Source: DASQLQ01 sp035629935 (GTDB taxonomy: Bacteria; Actinomycetota; CADDZG01; WHSQ01). From it: a stretch of DNA of 5,953 nucleotides. The stretch spans positions 1 through 5,953 of the forward strand of contig DASQLQ010000096.1 of NCBI GenBank assembly GCA_035629935.1, written 5' to 3'. The position numbers and the translations under genes are program-made. The notes under the pieces were generated by a model. The model did not search any database. It had not been told where the DNA came from and saw only the letters and a list, made by a program, of their open reading frames with translations. Each line of letters begins with the position of its first letter. The first letter of the stretch is position 1. Positions 5,938 through 5,953 of this stretch are shown here, piece after piece.

Positions 5938-5953
5938 CCGCCGAACGTCGAGA
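5938..5953 (+). repeat. Second copy of the hairpin arm after rpsA, likely terminator (cut by the window end)
   Basis: The 16 bases CCGCCGAACGTCGAGA begin 10 nt after the rpsA stop codon. They match exactly the minus-strand sequence of 3678-3663, which is one arm, the loop and the start of the other arm of the hairpin after the CHRD gene. If the match continues, the missing bases complete an 11-bp stem just beyond the window and form the rpsA terminator. Confidence 0.6.

Noticed and set aside
1..5953. CRISPR array, tRNA/rRNA genes, insertion sequence or attachment site
   Set aside because: I saw no regularly spaced repeats, RNA-gene signature, transposase or integrase sequence; nearly all bases are accounted for by five genes.

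Overview
The window holds five genes in a high-GC, actinobacterial-looking layout. Two core genes are very clear: polA (DNA polymerase I) and rpsA (ribosomal protein S1), both on the plus strand. The organism is inferred to be an actinobacterium. The S1 core closely resembles mycobacterial RpsA: four S1 domains, with blocks such as GGLILDIGLRGFLPASLVE and GGVDGLVHVSELSWKH. PolA has the Lys-rich N-terminal extension and the Tyr in motif B that I know from mycobacterial PolA. The polA-rpsA neighbourhood is also actinobacterial (in Mycobacterium tuberculosis polA is followed by rpsA and coaE). The acidic S1 tail and the two genes lying between polA and rpsA argue against a close relative of Mycobacterium. 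No finer placement is supported.

Layout: positions 1-632 (minus) carry a DtxR/MntR-family metal-dependent repressor whose 3' end lies outside the window. Its start codon is only 24 bp from the divergent polA start (657-3395, plus). The polA stop codon overlaps, by 2 nt, the stop codon of a convergent small Cys/His protein gene (3392-3583 or 3634, minus). Upstream of that, on the same strand, lies a gene for a secreted CHRD-domain protein (3682-4170, minus), preceded by a strong ribosome binding site and followed by a perfect hairpin. A roughly 200 bp divergent region (4171-4373) holds the likely rpsA promoter, a G+C-rich inverted repeat and a structured leader. rpsA (4374-5927, plus) then fills the rest.

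The genes do not form one pathway. PolA (gap filling, primer removal, repair) and S1 (mRNA binding on the ribosome) are housekeeping. The repressor probably controls metal uptake genes elsewhere. The CHRD protein and the small Cys/His protein are accessory genes of unknown role inserted, relative to the mycobacterial order, between polA and rpsA.

I found no mobile element, CRISPR array, RNA gene or obviously new system. The most interesting signal is that the hairpin arm just after the CHRD stop codon recurs as an exact 16-nt match just after the rpsA stop codon, in the same orientation relative to the upstream gene. This suggests a repeated terminator-type element in this genome.
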